Shown here one piece after another: positions 6,323-7,253 of a DNA stretch of 7,253 nucleotides. The stretch spans positions 1-7,253 of the forward strand of contig SXRI01000272.1 of the NCBI GenBank assembly GCA_005793615.1. The letters run 5' to 3'. The first letter of the stretch is position 1; each line of letters begins with the position of its first letter. The stretch comes from Bdellovibrionales bacterium (lineage in GTDB: Bacteria; Bdellovibrionota; Bdellovibrionia; Bdellovibrionales; JAMPXM01). The notes under the pieces are model-generated. The model was given only the letters and a program-made list of their open reading frames with translations. It did no database searches and was not told the DNA's origin. Both the position numbers and the translations under genes were made by a program.

Positions 6323-6357
6323 CTGGGTGGGAGAAATTTTCCCAGATCTCACGCCAG
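6323..6357. repeat. Imperfect inverted repeat upstream of the MFS-GDPD gene
   Basis: CTGG (6323-6326) pairs with CCAG (6354-6357), and GTGGGA (6327-6332) pairs with TCTCAC (6347-6352), with one bulged G (6353) and one G-U pair. An alternative inner fold pairs CTGGG (6323-6327) with CCCAG (6341-6345). In the plus direction it is followed by ACAGTTTTAATTT, a modest T-rich tract, so a weak terminator is possible. In the minus direction it would lie in the leader or promoter region, 50-85 nt before the MFS-GDPD start. Its function is undecided. Confidence 0.33.
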
Positions 6358-6620
6358 ACAGTTTTAATTTGACGAACTTGCCCGCCGTAATGGAAAAATG
6401 CCCTTAGACAAAGACTTTCTCGGGAGATTTAGTGGCCGCCAGCCCTTCGACAATGCACTCAATTTGGGCAACTTCACCGCTGATGGCAGACGGTCGTCCT
6501 TGTGCCAGCAAATCTGACATGTCTGTCACGGCCTTGGTTTTCGCCGGTCTGCTAGTGGTCATTACTCTCTTCGGCACGGTTTCTGGTGCGCTTTGTGGCG
6601 CTGTCGAAACCACGCCAAAA

Positions 6621-6644
6621 ATTCACTCCAATATCCACTCCAAT
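6621..6644. repeat. Two-copy 12-bp direct repeat
   Basis: ATTCACTCCAAT (6621-6632) is followed immediately by ATCCACTCCAAT (6633-6644), with one mismatch. On the plus frame it encodes IHSN twice; on the minus frame it encodes IGVN and IGVD. It looks like a recent small duplication inside the unresolved region and gives no clear function. Confidence 0.5.
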
Positions 6645-6834
6645 ATTAAACAGTCTCTTTCGGACGACAGTCGCCTTGTGCACAACGAGAACATCATCGG
6701 TTTTAGCCCGAATGATCCGCTTGCGACCTGTGGACATGAACGAAATAAAATGGGTGAACGCTGCCGCGAGCGAGTAGCGGCCCAAAGCGCTGGCCAACAT
6801 ACCAGCCAGACGACGCCCTAAACGCCGCGATAGA

Positions 6835-7253
6835 TCAGTTGCGCGGTGATTTTTTCCCGGACAGACTTCGTGCCGACAGCCCCAGAAACGAGTCCAGACG
6901 CGAGTCATCGATCGCACCTTTACTTTGTATCTCAATTAAATTTCGTGATTCCGCCTGAAGCTCAAGTTTGTCGATCTGGCCACCGATTTGCCATTTGAGT
7001 CGACGGACACTCGGAAAGTCCACACTCAACCAACCTTGCATCACTCTTTCGCCACTCATGCTTCCTGCTGACGTCAGGCGAATCTTTTTTCCTTCGAGAG
7101 TCGCTTGAGCACTTTCCCATTGAAAGCCCTCCGCCATCTGTTCCCGCGCCGAGCCACGTAACTGTATGTCCTCAAACTTCACCCAGTCGGCCGCAAACGC
7201 ATGCCCGAGAAAAACTGGACCCAATCCTTTGAAATAGTTCGAGTCCCTTCGCA
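6835..7253 (-). CDS. Hypothetical protein, partial (possible beta-rich envelope protein)
   Basis: This reverse-strand frame is open from the right window edge to a TGA at 6835-6837, giving about 139 residues. The first possible start inside the window is a TTG at 7222-7224, but an AAAGGA abuts it with no proper spacing. The codons upstream also read on without a stop to the edge (RRDSNYFKG), so the gene probably begins outside the window. The sequence alternates polar and hydrophobic residues (VKFEDIQLRG, KKIRLTSAGSMSG, QGWLSVDFP, KLELQAES), which suggests repeated short beta strands. That pattern is common in AsmA-like and GspN-like envelope proteins of Gram-negative bacteria, but no diagnostic motif is visible, so this is only a possibility. 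The C-terminus (LSGKKSPRN) ends abruptly in a basic tail, so the protein may be truncated by a frameshift into the adjacent open frame. It is followed by the unresolved stretch rather than another clear gene. Confidence 0.45.
   Translation of the reverse strand, partial: RRDSNYFKGLGPVFLGHAFAADWVKFEDIQLRGSAREQMAEGFQWESAQATLEGKKIRLTSAGSMSGERVMQGWLSVDFPSVRRLKWQIGGQIDKLELQAESRNLIEIQSKGAIDDSRLDSFLGLSARSLSGKKSPRN

Larger units (their letters stand above)
6274..6834. other. Gene-free or unresolved stretch with short overlapping frames on both strands
   Basis: I recognise no gene in these 561 bases. Three frames stay open: plus 6432-6821, minus 6552-6935 and minus 6404-6613. The first two share the same triplet boundaries on opposite strands, so one may be the shadow of the other. 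The plus frame starts with GTG at 6432 behind a well-placed GGGAG (6422-6426, five-base spacing). It encodes one hydrophobic stretch (MSVTALVFAGLLVVITLFG) and a polar tail. The minus 6552-6935 frame is basic, with possible starts only inside the neighbouring gene. The minus 6404-6613 frame opens with GTG just after a TGA and has a soluble, low-complexity N-terminus. None matches a family I know. The region could be a decayed gene, small novel genes, or spacer upstream of the MFS-GDPD gene. Confidence 0.5.

Overview
This is a 7.25 kb piece of bacterial chromosome of roughly balanced GC content. It most likely comes from a Gram-negative bacterium, because two genes encode large exported proteins rich in conserved cysteines and a third partial gene has the repetitive beta-strand look of an envelope protein. 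No rRNA, tRNA or core housekeeping gene is present, so the lineage cannot be fixed. A Bdellovibrionota/Oligoflexia-like source is only a guess from gene style.

Layout, left to right. Positions 1-102 hold the last 33 codons of a gene entering from the left, probably an IS630-type transposase. Positions 113-301 hold an open frame without a start, which reads like the tail of a broken gene. Positions 330-435 form a compact regulatory region with two adjacent hairpins, a good sigma70-like promoter and a palindrome at the expected transcription start. It leads into a TTG-started gene (436-2325) for a 629-residue exported alpha/beta hydrolase. Immediately downstream is a diverged tandem copy of the same gene (2462-4295), split into two overlapping reading frames by one extra A near 3017. 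Only 19 bp later, on the opposite strand, lies a fusion gene (4315-6273): a 12-helix spinster-like MFS transporter joined to a cytoplasmic glycerophosphodiester phosphodiesterase (GDPD). Positions 6274-6834 contain no gene I can recognise, only short overlapping frames on both strands and a hairpin. A partial reverse-strand gene (6835-7253) runs off the right edge.

How the genes may work together (inference). The hydrolase pair has a visible Ser-Asp-His triad and signal peptides, so it would act outside the cytoplasm on an unknown ester. The MFS-GDPD protein looks built to import a glycerophosphodiester or lysophospholipid-like molecule and cleave it on arrival. Together these suggest a small lipid-scavenging locus: exported esterase, uptake, then internal phosphodiester cleavage. 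The hydrolases and the transporter are convergent, so they do not form one operon and the link rests on proximity and chemistry alone.

The most notable points are the MFS-GDPD fusion, the tandem hydrolases that keep all ten mature-region cysteines and a shared C-terminal block, and the single-base frameshift in the second copy.
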